Source of the DNA: Branchipolynoe longqiensis
Taxonomy: Eukaryota; Annelida; Polychaeta; Phyllodocida; Polynoidae
DNA length: 64,000 nt
NCBI GenBank assembly: GCA_030323885.1
Contig: CM059189.1
Span: 43,243,428-43,307,427, forward strand
Direction of reading: 5' to 3'
The notes under the pieces are model-generated. The model did no database searches and had not been told where the DNA came from. It was given only the letters and a program-made list of their open reading frames with translations. Shown piece by piece: positions 34,401-43,211 of this stretch (its first letter is position 1; every line of letters starts with the position of its first letter). A program made the translations under genes and the position numbers.

Positions 34401-36046
34401 ATACATTTGTGCATATAGTATGGCATCTGTTTAGCTGGGGGAACAGCCAGCACACCAAGTGGTGGGTTTGATCATTTTGATTACACAATACAGGCTGAGT
34501 GAGCCGTCTTGGTATTATAGGGTCTTTGTACAAACATAGACACTAATAAAGTCTGTACTAGACTACTAAATGACTGAAACATACAATCCTCCAAGCATTG
34601 TTTATCCCATCATTACTAACAACCTACTTACTCAAACTACATCATGTAGTCAAAAAACACACCTGAGTATTAACCTTTTAAACTTGATCCCTATAAAGCT
34701 AGCACACTCTCTCTACAGAATAACACAACCATTCTACAACACTCACTCCAATCTCAAAATGTTAAAACCCCAACAACATGATAGTTTTGCAATTCACAAC
34801 ATAGTAGGCATACTAACCTATGAAGGAAAACTAGGCACCTAACCATCCGCAATGTGAAGGTCAAATCAATACACATGTATACGTGTATCAAGTGTGTAGG
34901 GGGGGGTTTTTTTTTTGTGGTTTTTTTGGGTTTAGGGGGGGGAAAAAAAATTTAAAAAAAAAAAAAAAAAAAAATATACCCAAAAAACTAAAAAAAAAAA
35001 AAAACCAATTATTTTAAACTTTTTATTTTTGTATGTGAATTGTCAAACTATACCATATGAAAGTCTTTGAATGTTTGATATTGTTATTTCAGCTGATTTG
35101 GGCTAGCTGCATATATTGTAAATAACTGTATTGTCACATGGCTGGAAGACCAGTGCCACGGCGCTGACAAAAGACTTTATTCAATGAATAAACTATATTT
35201 ACAAAAAAAAAAAAAAAAAGCATTACGACCAAATTTAACAGAACATATTAATACTAAAGCCTATACTGGCAATAGTGTCAGCATTTTAACATGCATGCCA
35301 AAATTAATCCTACATGTTTTCATTTGAAATATCGAAGTTAGCCTTTTATAATAAATCGTTACTGCAAACTAAAGAAGTAAAGTAAGTCCAATTATCATGA
35401 TCAATAACTTATTTAACGTTTAATCATCGATATGCTACCGAACAGTCTACCACAACCACACTTTGAACCACTATATTACACCAGTACAATTGCACCAATC
35501 ATTAGGGCATGGTGCAATTATTTTTTCTTCTTTATTCCTCTTTATTAGATTTAGAGCAATGAAAAGTCAATGCTCAAGTTCTTGTTTAGTCTGGATACTG
35601 ACCGTGACATTCATTTTTGTTTAGTTTGTTGTTGGTATTCGCTCACTGCGGGAATAGGAACTACAGTAAAACCTCTCTAAATCGACCAACCATGGGGCTG
35701 ACTTTAAATGGTCCATTTAGGGAGGAGGTCGGCTTGGGAGATTTTTTTTAATCGTTACAATGGTATTGCATGGGGGGATCGTTTAGGACCCAAATAAAGC
35801 GATCGATATAGGGGAGTGGTCGATCTGTGGAGGTGGTTGGTTAGAGAGGTTTTACTGTAATACAAAGAGTTTACCCTAACCTGGAACCATGAAGCTGTTT
35901 GGTCTGGGGCTTGTCTTTGGACTAGAAAGGCAGGGTCGCTTTTCAGCTGGTTCGGAGTCCGGGGGGGACCGGGGCATGCCCCCTGCTGCTCCATTCTCTG
36001 CCGCTGGATCCTCACCAGTCTCCTTATCTGGACCTCTGTTCTCCAT
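19454..36046 (-). CDS. TCP11L1: TCP11-like protein 1 (T-complex protein 11 family), nine exons, complete
   Basis: Coding exons in transcript order are 36046-35881 (starts ATG), 31053-30921, 29350-29230, 27689-27469, 26106-25970, 23085-22889, 22172-21991, 20445-20279 and 19644-19454 (ends TAA). All junctions are GT/AG and in phase, giving 1515 nt and 504 residues, close to the roughly 510 of vertebrate TCP11L1. Exon 1 is acidic and Pro/Ser-rich. Exon 2 opens the family domain with [12 protein letters not shown] and [10 protein letters not shown]. Exon 3 carries [17 protein letters not shown], exon 4 NEVLDLELI and [13 protein letters not shown], exon 5 [20 protein letters not shown], exon 6 AYMELLKWD, exon 7 [10 protein letters not shown], exon 9 [16 protein letters not shown]. 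These are TCP11/SOK1-domain landmarks. The family is linked to cAMP/PKA signalling in yeast (SOK1) and to sperm function for TCP11; the role of TCP11L1 is poorly known. It faces DEPDC7 head to head. Exons 1-4 have second copies at 38261-47110, probably an assembly artefact. Confidence 0.9.
20456..21450. repeat. Intronic minisatellite, period about 124 bp, seven to eight units
   Basis: Units share CGTCAGACAGCAATGTACGC, GGATAACGGCAACTGGGTCA and CACTGATGATGCCGGTGCAA, with starts near 20470, 20596, 20719, 20846, 20969, 21093 and 21219, and decayed copies to about 21450. Some units include a CTCTCTGCATA/CGGAGGGCACA segment resembling the acceptor region of TCP11L1 exon 8 (CTCCCTGCACACGGAGAGCA), so the array probably grew from the exon edge outwards. 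The long open frames on the minus strand here are repeat-encoded, not genes. Confidence 0.85.
21451..21990. other. Intron sequence, TCP11L1 intron 7
   Basis: AT-rich intron with a decayed copy of the 15825-15990 repeat near 21815-21880 and an oligo-A stretch. No exon signal. Confidence 0.5.
23295..23322. repeat. (ATT)n microsatellite
   Basis: An uninterrupted run of ATT trinucleotides in TCP11L1 intron 5. Confidence 0.9.
23346..23612 (+). mobile_element. Dispersed repeat pair with inverted CAGGGTCYGTA-like ends, copy 1
   Basis: The sequence from TCAGGGTCTGTATACATGTG to CAGGCCCCGTACGGACC matches 24774-25043 over its length, with shared words GGAATTCAAGGTT, CATTTGGATTTCAGGA and TTTCAGACTAATTTAGATCA. 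The GGGTCYGTA...TACGGACC ends suggest a hAT-like nonautonomous element. Confidence 0.65.
23772..24031. mobile_element. hAT-like MITE with CAGGGATGAAAG ends, copy 1
   Basis: The ends are inverted CAGGGATGAAAG and CTTTCATCCCTG. The flanks TGTGAATC and TGTGATTC look like an 8-bp target duplication, the hAT hallmark. The same family occurs at 29449-29728. Partial ends near 60034 and 63450 suggest further decayed copies. Confidence 0.75.
24032..24215 (+). mobile_element. Partial tRNA-derived SINE (second subfamily)
   Basis: A decayed box B (GATTCAAACCCCCC) is followed by GAGTCAAACCAATGA. The body carries TAGGATAATG...GGAGTGGAATGAGGA and a CAACTAATG...AACAAC end. It shares body and tail with copies near 30575-30745 and 56860-57050. 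Confidence 0.55.
24774..25043 (+). mobile_element. Dispersed repeat pair with inverted CAGGGTCYRTA-like ends, copy 2
   Basis: Partner of 23346-23612, in the same orientation in the same TCP11L1 intron. The similarity runs from TCAGGGTCCATACACATGTG to CCAGGCCCCG. Confidence 0.65.
25231..25559 (-). mobile_element. tRNA-derived SINE
   Basis: Reverse-orientation copy of the SINE at 61282-61606. It has a tRNA-like head on the minus strand with box B (reverse of CAGGGTTCGAATCTC), the body words CCAGTCCTGGCCCTA and GATATCCCACTCAGTAACAT, and the GTTGGTTGTTGG tail. TTAA-type MITE copy 4 begins 30 bp beyond. Confidence 0.75.
25589..25943 (+). mobile_element. TTAA-type MITE, copy 4
   Basis: Best-preserved copy of the family at 10517, with TTAA at both edges and ends AAAGCTGCATAGTCCGATGA and CATCGGACTATGCAACTT. 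It ends 27 bp before TCP11L1 exon 5, so it is very close to a splice donor. Confidence 0.8.
26349..26825 (-). mobile_element. SINE split by a nested Harbinger-like MITE
   Basis: The SINE tail part (TTGTTGGTGTTTTACGTCC to GGGAGATCAG) runs from 26349 to 26459, and the SINE body continues at 26773 (CAGGCCACCGGCACCATAAC). The MITE at 26460-26772 inserted between them, duplicating CAG. The tRNA-like head of this SINE is missing. Confidence 0.8.
26460..26772. mobile_element. Harbinger-like GC-rich MITE with CAG target duplication, copy 2
   Basis: Same family as 15500-15800. GGCCGCATTCAGGGTCC at the left end pairs with GGACCCTGAACGTGGCC at the right. CAG is duplicated on both sides, and the interrupted SINE gives the empty-site sequence. 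Noncoding. Confidence 0.85.
26849..27163 (-). mobile_element. tRNA-derived SINE
   Basis: Reverse copy with GGTTGGTTGGTTGTTGG tail, CCAGTCCTTGCTCTATCC body and decayed box B near 27107. The GTG-type minisatellite starts right at its head end. Confidence 0.7.
27160..27452. repeat. GTG/GAT-rich minisatellite in TCP11L1 intron 4
   Basis: Mixed runs of GTGGTGATG and GTGTTGATG; on the transcribed strand this is CAC/CATCAC-rich and begins about 20 bp after the donor of exon 4 (27469). Long open frames here are low-complexity artefacts. A scrambled copy lies at about 37895-38240. Confidence 0.85.
27690..28229. other. TCP11L1 intron 3, AT-rich part
   Basis: No exon or element recognised. 28090-28225 is almost pure A/T (TATATAAT-type). 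Confidence 0.5.
28241..28580 (-). mobile_element. tRNA-derived SINE with an 11-bp target duplication
   Basis: The SINE body is flanked by perfect copies of TCTAATAATAG at 28230-28240 and 28581-28591. This defines a full-length insertion of about 340 bp and shows that the family is mobilised by target-primed reverse transcription. The duplicate locus near 39250-39735 is badly garbled. Confidence 0.85.
28906..29196. mobile_element. Harbinger-like GC-rich MITE with CAG target duplication, copy 3
   Basis: Same family as 15500 and 26460. The tips are GGCCGCATTCA and CACCCTGAACGCAGCC, with CAG on both sides. It ends 33 bp from TCP11L1 exon 3 (29230). Duplicate copy at 40053-40353. Confidence 0.8.
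29449..29728. mobile_element. hAT-like MITE with CAGGGATGAAAG ends, copy 2
   Basis: Matches 23772-24031 at both ends and in the phrase TTCTCCCATAG.TTAGCA. The right tip reads CATCCGTG. It lies in TCP11L1 intron 2; duplicate at 40606-40886. Confidence 0.65.
29729..30570. repeat. Intron 2 repeats with AGATAAAAGATTCACCC ends
   Basis: GGGTGAATCTTTTATCTA and its reverse complement TAGATAAAAGATTCACCC occur several times near 30125-30145, 30197-30215 and 30543-30560, beside CATTCACCC.TACTG words. The blocks GCCATTTTGTT / TTCTCTCCCA.TTCACCAACTCT occur twice (near 29985 and 30385). This looks like nested short inverted-repeat elements; the same ends bound 54764-54895. Confidence 0.55.
30575..30745 (+). 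mobile_element. Partial tRNA-derived SINE (second subfamily)
   Basis: GGGATTCGAATCC as box-B-like start, GAGTCAAACCAATGACTTAA, ACTTGGCATTACTTGG.AAGGAGCAGTGGAATGA and a CTTAATCAACGAATG end. Shares its layout with 24032 and 56860. Duplicate at about 41735-41915. Confidence 0.55.
31054..31512. other. TCP11L1 intron 1, no element recognised
   Basis: AT-rich intron. A stray phrase CACGAGTGACCTTAGATGTTGCTAGGATGTAAAAC near 31232 matches the SINE tail, so a SINE remnant is likely there. Nothing else can be supported. Confidence 0.45.
31513..31690. mobile_element. pogo/Tigger-like MITE, copy 1
   Basis: The ends are inverted CAGTTAAACCTCTCTAA and TTAGAGAGGTTTTACTG, flanked by TA on both sides. TA targets and CAGTRAAACCTCTCTAA tips are characteristic of pogo/Tigger-derived elements. 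Duplicate at 42673-42851. Confidence 0.8.
32049..33284 (+). pseudogene. LINE reverse transcriptase, N-terminal part, frameshifted
   Basis: RT similarity starts near residue 53 ([18 protein letters not shown]); the earlier codons read non-LTR G-rich sequence. Conserved RT blocks are visible: [55 protein letters not shown] (first catalytic Asp), [21 protein letters not shown], and FADDA (catalytic Asp pair). The frame ends after KGQYLVC, just past a run of seven A at about 33257. One base of shift there continues the protein as [12 protein letters not shown], so this is a broken ORF2. Clade is likely CR1/Jockey-type, not certain. Confidence 0.8.
32200..35219 (+). mobile_element. 5'-truncated non-LTR retrotransposon (LINE) in TCP11L1 intron 1
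   Basis: Reverse transcriptase reading frames at 32213-33284 and about 33258-33999 are followed by a 3' UTR and AATAAACTATATTTACAAAA...A ending near 35219. No apurinic endonuclease domain precedes the RT, so the 5' end is missing; the G-rich leader at 31980-32200 looks unrelated. It lies opposite to the host gene. The segment 34897-35005 is abnormal (see findings). Confidence 0.75.
33264..33999 (+). pseudogene. LINE ORF2, C-terminal part after the frameshift
   Basis: This continues the RT thumb and C-terminal domain: [25 protein letters not shown], then [14 protein letters not shown] and [19 protein letters not shown], the usual closing pattern of LINE ORF2 proteins. It ends with TAG at 33999. 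Together the two pieces would make an RT-bearing fragment of roughly 590 residues lacking the endonuclease. Confidence 0.75.
35220..35415 (+). mobile_element. Partial TTAA-type MITE
   Basis: The words AAAGCCTATACTGGCA, CATGCATGCCAAAATTAATC, TTTCATTTGAAATATC.GAAGTTAGCC and TTACTGCAAACTAAAG align with the right two-thirds of the family at 25589, but the left end is absent where the LINE poly-A stops. Duplicate at about 46284-46480. Confidence 0.5.
35664..35857. mobile_element. pogo/Tigger-like MITE, copy 2
   Basis: CAGTAAAACCTCTCTAA and TTAGAGAGGTTTTACTG ends with TA on both sides. The inside shares GATCGATATAGG.GA and AAATAAAGCGATCGAT with copy 1. It ends 23 bp before TCP11L1 exon 1's donor side (35881). 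Duplicate at 46728-46921. Confidence 0.85.
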
Positions 36047-37155
36047 ATTTATGGCTGAAAGCAGAAGATGACCAGGGTTATATTTAATTTCAGTACAAAT
36101 TAAATTGACAGTGGCTCATATTTCTCGAGCATTTATCTAGAGAGCTTACGTGAACCTGAAGATGAAGAAAACATTTATTGAATGATATGCTGGCAAAATT
36201 ACTATCCCATCAAAAGGCTCCAACGTGAGACAAATAAGTTAGAATATATAATAATACATGTTCGAAGCAAATACATATGACAATGTTTTGGAAATACACT
36301 ATAGGTGTCCGTGCTTAAAGAAATTATATATATATATGGGTCGTTTCATGGTAAATGGGGCCAATGTATTTTCCAGTATGTAATGGTCAAAAACAATTAT
36401 GGAAAGAGTAGAGGAGGTATTTTATTTATAGAATTGGTATTCTTACACTTTGGGGGGATAGATATGAACAAATTAAGGCCTAATCTGACATAGTAAAAAA
36501 AAGCCAACATTTTCATAAAAATAATATGGGGTTTTAAAGGCATGAATTTGTTACATGGAGAATGTGGACTTTTCTACAGCATACTAGACCTTTATTTTGC
36601 ATTAGAATATTACCTGTTCATCAATGAAATAATTAAAGGAGACTCTTACTTTAAATAAATGTTCACTTTGCATGCATATATGTATATTTTATATCTAATA
36701 TTCGATGATTAAACTGGTTCTGGACGTAACTGTCATGGCCCCTGCTTGTTTTGTCAGGGAATATGCTATTCTGTGAATACTAGAGCTTGGTACTGTTGCA
36801 TGTGCAAGCATATTTTGGAGTACCATATTATTCTCTCATATTATTGTTAGTTGGTGTCCCCTTCTATTCTGTTATGTCCACAACTCAAAATTGGGAAGAA
36901 GATAATCATCCTATGCAGATTTCTTTACAGTGCATTTCAATACTTAGGGGATCACAACATAAAAATTAATTGTTTCATGCAAACAAATTTCTTAAATAAT
37001 TGTTTTGATTAATAAATCCACACTTGTTGATTAATCAGTCCACATGTGGAACTGGCTATTGAATTAGTTCTTGTTTTTCTGAAAAATGGTAACCTCAACT
37101 ATCCTTTCCTTCACATTACCAGTATATACTAGACAAGAGTTGGCTTCTACCTCGG
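36047..37155. other. 5' flank of TCP11L1 exon 1 up to the contig end
   Basis: Upstream of the ATG at 36044-36046. AT-rich with no CpG-rich promoter and no clear TATA element at a credible distance. Any promoter or upstream noncoding exon should lie here. The sequence stops at the N run; 47111-48219 repeats it. Confidence 0.5.
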
Positions 37156-37655
37156 NNNNNNNNNNNNNNNNNNNNNNNNNNNNNNNNNNNNNNNNNNNNN
37201 NNNNNNNNNNNNNNNNNNNNNNNNNNNNNNNNNNNNNNNNNNNNNNNNNNNNNNNNNNNNNNNNNNNNNNNNNNNNNNNNNNNNNNNNNNNNNNNNNNNN
37301 NNNNNNNNNNNNNNNNNNNNNNNNNNNNNNNNNNNNNNNNNNNNNNNNNNNNNNNNNNNNNNNNNNNNNNNNNNNNNNNNNNNNNNNNNNNNNNNNNNNN
37401 NNNNNNNNNNNNNNNNNNNNNNNNNNNNNNNNNNNNNNNNNNNNNNNNNNNNNNNNNNNNNNNNNNNNNNNNNNNNNNNNNNNNNNNNNNNNNNNNNNNN
37501 NNNNNNNNNNNNNNNNNNNNNNNNNNNNNNNNNNNNNNNNNNNNNNNNNNNNNNNNNNNNNNNNNNNNNNNNNNNNNNNNNNNNNNNNNNNNNNNNNNNN
37601 NNNNNNNNNNNNNNNNNNNNNNNNNNNNNNNNNNNNNNNNNNNNNNNNNNNNNNN
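37156..37655. other. Assembly gap of exactly 500 N
   Basis: A round 500-base run of N is a placeholder scaffold gap of unknown true length. The sequence to its left ends at CTACCTCGG; the same words occur at 48211-48219, where the sequence continues into new DNA. Confidence 0.98.
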
Positions 37656-38260
37656 CACTAAAGGGTGACTTTACAGTGCGCCCCCTTGGAAATCGGGGCT
37701 GCGGGCACCATACCCATACCCACCCATAACATTATCCAACCCTGACAACCAGTCCTTGCCTACCTTTTAATGCCAAGCTAGGAGCAAAAGTATTAAAATT
37801 TATATGTCATTGGTTAGACTCGACTACGGGGACCAAAACTCCGCGAAACTCCCGCACTCTAATGATTTGGCCCAACCCGCTCTCCCGGTAGGAGACTGGT
37901 GGTGGTGACGGGTGGCGGTCGGTATAGTAGTGGTAGTGGCGTGATACGGCATTTATGCACATGGTGGAGTTGATGAGGTGTTGATGTGGTGCTTGAATGA
38001 TGGATATGTTGATAAGTGGTTGTTGATCAGTTGTTTGAAGTGGTGTTGACTAGTGGTGTTGATGGGTAGTGATCCGAATGGTGGTGGTGTTGGTTTCGAC
38101 TGAGCTAGCGTGTGGATGTTGATTAGTGATTTGTTGATAGTGAATGGTCGGTGGTGGGTGATGGTGGTGGTGGTGATGGTGGTGGTGGTGATAGTGATGT
38201 TGGTGATGGTACGTGGGTGGTACGTATGGTGTAGTCGTGGTGTGACATAGCACCTATAAC

Positions 38261-38525
38261 CTAAAGAGTTGGCACAGTGTCTACATCTAAACAATCTCCA
38301 TCGAGACTAGCAGCACTACTGACTCGTCACGTCGCGGCTGAAGGTGGCGCTACACTCTCCCTGGCCCATGAGGATCTCGATGACAAAAATCTGCATAATA
38401 CGCCGATGTCGATGGCACTATCGTGCTCGGTAGCCTTCTGTCGGATCACGACTCCAAGGTCGAGCACCTCGTTGATGTGCGCCTTCATCTTACTGTGTCT
38501 GCGGCATAAGGAGGGCCTCCAGAGC
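38261..38525 (-). pseudogene. TCP11L1: Second copy of TCP11L1 exon 4, corrupted
   Basis: Matches 27469-27689 but is 265 rather than 221 bases because of scattered insertions, so the frame is destroyed. It lies in the noisy start of the second contig. Confidence 0.8.
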
Positions 38526-40052
38526 CTGGAAGGAGCATTGGCGCAGACCTTAGTACACTGAGCAGTTAATTTTCACCGTATATAGGCTTAAAAGGCTCGT
38601 GCAGAGCGCCCCCCAGATGTCCTATAGGGGGGCACACAACAAAAAAAAGTACACACATACACAACACACAACACATTGGACTGAGGCTAAGTCCAGGGTT
38701 GACAACGCCCCCAGTCAGTTCATCGGAAGGCTTGGACTATCTCAAAAAATCCTGCATATATAGATACGATAAAAAAGATATGTATTGATACGCTTATATC
38801 TTCTTCAACTGGGGATAACCGTTATCACCCGATGTAGCGATAGTTTCTGTTTTTGTTGTGGTTGCTTGTTGCAGAATGCAGTAGAAAATTAAATATATAT
38901 TAAAAGTAAACATACCTAATAGCACTTTATTAGACACTCCTAAAAAAAATTGAGATCGACAGCTACTAGACCCGTGTGAATATCACTTTTATCTAGATGG
39001 GGTTTATGCAGGCCCTAGGGACATTGCTACTGAACATATCGATAGTATAGAGTGCACGCGTCAGCGCCAGTCATACAGAAATGTAAAGTTTAAAACGAAT
39101 GTGTCTATATAATGATATATACAAAATTAATCTATATACTAAATATATGGTCTTAGCGCAGTAATTAAGATTTTTTATAAAAGTAAATCAAATTACGCCA
39201 TATACATATAATGTACATAATATATTATATTTAGAATATATAACACACATATTATGTCTTCTGAATCACGAGTTGGTATGCGTTGTTTGAGTTATAACAT
39301 CCGTGGGCAACGACGTAAGGGTCACATGCAGGTTCACACATGCCAGACGTAGCTTGTGAGTCAGTGGCACACATCATGGCGGACTTTCATATGTTCACTA
39401 GCGATCCACTGTGGGAAATCGCGTGCCACTGGTACCATGCACGCCAATAGACATCCCCCCCCCCCCAAGCACCTTTCTCCCCACTCAGGTCACATTATCG
39501 TGTCATGACATCTAGGACAGATAATCACGATCTCTTGCCCCGTATCCGATTAAGAGCGACCACGTACCTAGGTGAGGAAAGTTGACAAGTATACTCAATT
39601 TCTCACTATAAGTTATTGGTTTGACTCGATCTGGGAACACAGAACTCATGAACACACATTCCCTCGCCATTACAAAGACCTGCGAGTGTCTACCGATATC
39701 GGCCACCGTGTGCATGCCCAGGACCTCTAATAATAGTTCCCATCAGAATATGTACTTCGATTTTGCTAGGACACAAATCCCGACAAGAAAAAGAAAAGTT
39801 CTATAATAATGTTGCGAAAAATAATTGATGTAATTCTATAAAAATGGTATACCACCATAATATGTGGTGTTGAAGTTCTGTACCGGAAGCATAAATACCA
39901 CGAAACTGTCAGTGTCGAATATATCACAACACGCTCCACGATTCTGGTTTCTGTGCATATATTAACGAAACCATTGCTTTCGGCACTAACATGTACCTCC
40001 AAAGAAATGAAAATACTTTCAAGAGAAGTAAGAGTATATTGTCATTCTCCAG

Positions 40053-40353
40053 GGCCGCATTCAAGGCATGCCTCGGAGCGTCTCAGAGATATTCCGCGAT
40101 GTCGCACTAGTCTGAGCGACTTTAGCTGCTGGGTGCATCAAAAATGGCGGCCTCCATAGGGTACGTCGTTGTGATATTGAAACAGAAACAGCTCCGTATT
40201 GGCTGAAACACTGACCACTGAAACCGATGGCCATTTTGGAAGGGCTTTTTGCCTCCTCCCTGAAAAGCGAGACGTCTCCGAGGCGCACCCTAACCGCAAA
40301 TAACCCACAAAAGACGTCATGGAGCAATCTCCGAGGCGCACCTGAACGCAGCC
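40053..40353. mobile_element. Second copy of the Harbinger-like MITE at 28906
   Basis: Same insertion with the same CAG duplication, differing by small indels. Confidence 0.8.
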
Positions 40354-40386
40354 CAGTTGTGTCCATATTGCGCATGCGTTGCCTAC

Positions 40387-40507
40387 CTCCTTGACCTCCC
40401 TCAGCAGGGTGAGTGCCTGCGGAGTTAGCCGGTGGATCTGTGCCAGCTTCTGCTCCAGTAAGTCCCAGAAGGCTTTGTGCAGGATTTCCTTCACCTGCTT
40501 CTCAAAG
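40387..40507 (-). pseudogene. TCP11L1: Second copy of TCP11L1 exon 3
   Basis: Matches 29230-29350 and has the same length (121), but local insertions and deletions around 40430-40440 scramble several codons before the frame recovers. Confidence 0.8.
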
Positions 40508-40605
40508 CTGACACAGCACAACGAGATGACAATAATTGTAATTAGCGTGAGTGTTTTTAGAAAAAAAATTTAAATGAAGTACAACGCACCTAAGTTTATA
40601 GTTAA

Positions 40606-40886
40606 CAGGGATGAAAGTGGTCTCCGTTAAAAAAATTTTAACACACGCGGAAAACAAGTGGGGGTTATTACTCCGACAACGAATTTCCATGAAAACACAG
40701 ATTTTCTCCCATAGAATTAGCACTGTCAGGGAATCACGTTTTATGTTCCAGCAACATCTAAGGTCATATAAGAAATATGATTCGAACCACCCAATTGCCA
40801 TAAATCTTGATTCCTTGGCATTTTGCTTAACATTAATCAGTAAATATTTTTTAAATCATGGAAATCGCAGAGATTTTTCATCCGTG
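40606..40886. mobile_element. Second copy of the hAT-like MITE at 29449
   Basis: Near-identical to 29449-29728 with single-base homopolymer differences. Confidence 0.75.
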
Positions 40887-42075
40887 AGTTTAGATAAAAG
40901 ATTACCACATACTGTTGCGGTAGCGATAGGAGGGGTGAAGACCAACCATATATCAAAAGCTGGCAAAAATAATCTATATGCTGGGTAAATGAAATGTGCA
41001 CATAAATTCTTAATTTAAGATGCAAAGTATATTCGTTATGTACATCTTTATATTTACCCATTACTTTTCGGTTGAAAAAATATAATAAAACATGTAGTTT
41101 AATGGACTTTAAATGTGAAATCGACGACATTCTATGGGCGCCATTTTGTTCCTTGCATTCTCTCCCACTTCACCAACTCTGTAACCATTTGGTACTGGAA
41201 CCAGGGAGTCCACTCCCTGTTCCATCCTAAAGCTATTTAGACTACGTTGGCATTCACCCCCTACTGTATGTACGGGGTGAATCTTTTATCTACCCTTAAG
41301 AATTAAAGTAAGCAGACACTGAATGAGTTGAACACCCGCTTTACACTAGATAAAAGATTCACCCGTACTTCCAGTACAGGGGTGAAAACCAACCCATTAG
41401 AAAAACTGGCGAAGAATTTCGACATGCTGGGGAAATTAACTGAGCTGGTAAATTCCTAATTTATGAAGCACAATATATTCTTTATGTACGTCTTCATATT
41501 GAAGTGAAATCGATGGCATTCTATTGCCGCCATATTGTGTTTTTTTTTGCATTCTCTCCCATTTCACCAACTCTATGCCAATATAAGTACCTATTTGATA
41601 CTGGAGGTAGGCATTCTACTTGCTGTTCCATACTAAAGCTATTTTCGCCCGTATTTACACTACGTTGTCATTCACCCACCTGTACTGGAAGTACGGGGTG
41701 AAATCTTTTATCTAGCTTTACGCCAGACAGGTCGTGGGATTCGAATCCAAGGAGTCAAACCAATCTGGCTGAGTCAAACCAATGACTTAACAATTGATAT
41801 GCGTCTCTACCTACCCTGACACTTGGCATTACTTGGCAAGGAGCAGTGGAATGAAGAAGACCAATTGTTCGCAATTGAAAATGGTTAACTTAATCAACGA
41901 ATGTAATAATTAAAAAATAATTTTAAAAGGGTCATGCACTGAACTCACAGGCAAGGAGCTATATGCACATCTATGAGAAGCATTTAGCCAAAGAAAGAAG
42001 AAGAAAAAAAAAAGGGGGAAGAAATCCAATACATTCTAAGCCAGTAATTGTAAGTAGACGTGCAATTGTAATTAC

Positions 42076-42210
42076 CTGGTTTGTGGTTGTGCCACCTTGT
42101 TCCAGTGAAAATTCATTATCGACTGCAATCTCATGCGCGAGGATCATATTTCCAACTCCGTGTGCCGTCCTCATGATTATCTTCTAGCGTCACAAACTTT
42201 GGTGGGGACG
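42076..42210 (-). pseudogene. TCP11L1: Second copy of TCP11L1 exon 2, frame-broken
   Basis: Matches 30921-31053 but has two single-base insertions (135 against 133 bases), one near 42109 and one near 42179, which break the frame. Confidence 0.85.
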
Positions 42211-42672
42211 CTGATTTGAACAACAGAAAAAAGTTAACTGGTTGATTGGTGATTCATACTTGCTGTTGCGTTGGTAACAAAGGCCATATTCACGGTGAAA
42301 GACTAGGAGAATTTATTCTGTCACGTTGGTTTGTTGATAGAAAAGAAATGAATGTGTACAATCACATTTATAATGCCTATATTAAAATTTACACGAGTGA
42401 CCTTAGATGTTGCTAGGATGTAAAACAACAAAAATCTTATACAAGTTATCAAGTTACCAGTTGTCCTCAGGAGCTCTATATTATTTCTCAAATTTGTTTT
42501 GTTGATTTTTTATTCCGGAATATTACACTAGAACCCAGTGATATTACATTGAGATTAATTTCCAAGCGAGTTAACCAATTAAAGGTCACCAATTACAGTT
42601 AACTGATAACATTTTGGTTTCCGTAGTTACTGCATTGAGGCATACCCGTTGCCCAAATAGCTTTACCAATTA

Positions 42673-42851
42673 CAGTAAAACCTCTCTAACCGACCACCTC
42701 CATAGATCGACCAGTCTCCTATATCGATCGCTTTATTTGGGGTCCCAACAATACCATTGTAACCATATTCTAACTAGCTAAACCGACCACCTCCCTAATT
42801 GGACCACTTAAAGTCGGTACAAAGGTCGATCGATTTAGAGAGGTTTTACTG
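42673..42851. mobile_element. Second copy of the pogo-like MITE at 31513
   Basis: Same ends and TA flanks; here the left tip reads CAGTAAAACC without the T insertion of copy 1. Confidence 0.85.
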
Positions 42852-43211
42852 TATACATGTATATATTGAATCAATAAACCATAAGACTAAAACACAATAG
42901 ACAGCGAGGTAGGCAGTTGACAATTGTGGTTTGGAAAATACATTGCACACTGATACACGACGAAGGAGGAAGAGGAGGCAGAGGTGGAATAAAAACACTT
43001 TATTCAGTGAGGAAGATCAAGTGCAATATATGAGGTACTCAGTCAATCAATGTCAAAAATAATCAATCGATCAAGGTAATAGCAAACAACAAATCAAGGT
43101 AATGGTAAGAAGATAATCGAGAGAGTCCATGGAGAGAAATGTCAAAGTCAGGAAGGGGGGAGGCGCCCCGAAGAGCCCTCCACCCTAGGAGAGGGAGGTG
43201 TGTAAGTAAGG

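Noticed and set aside
37086..37661. Long open frames on both strands across the N run
   Set aside because: They consist almost entirely of undetermined bases in the 500-N gap.
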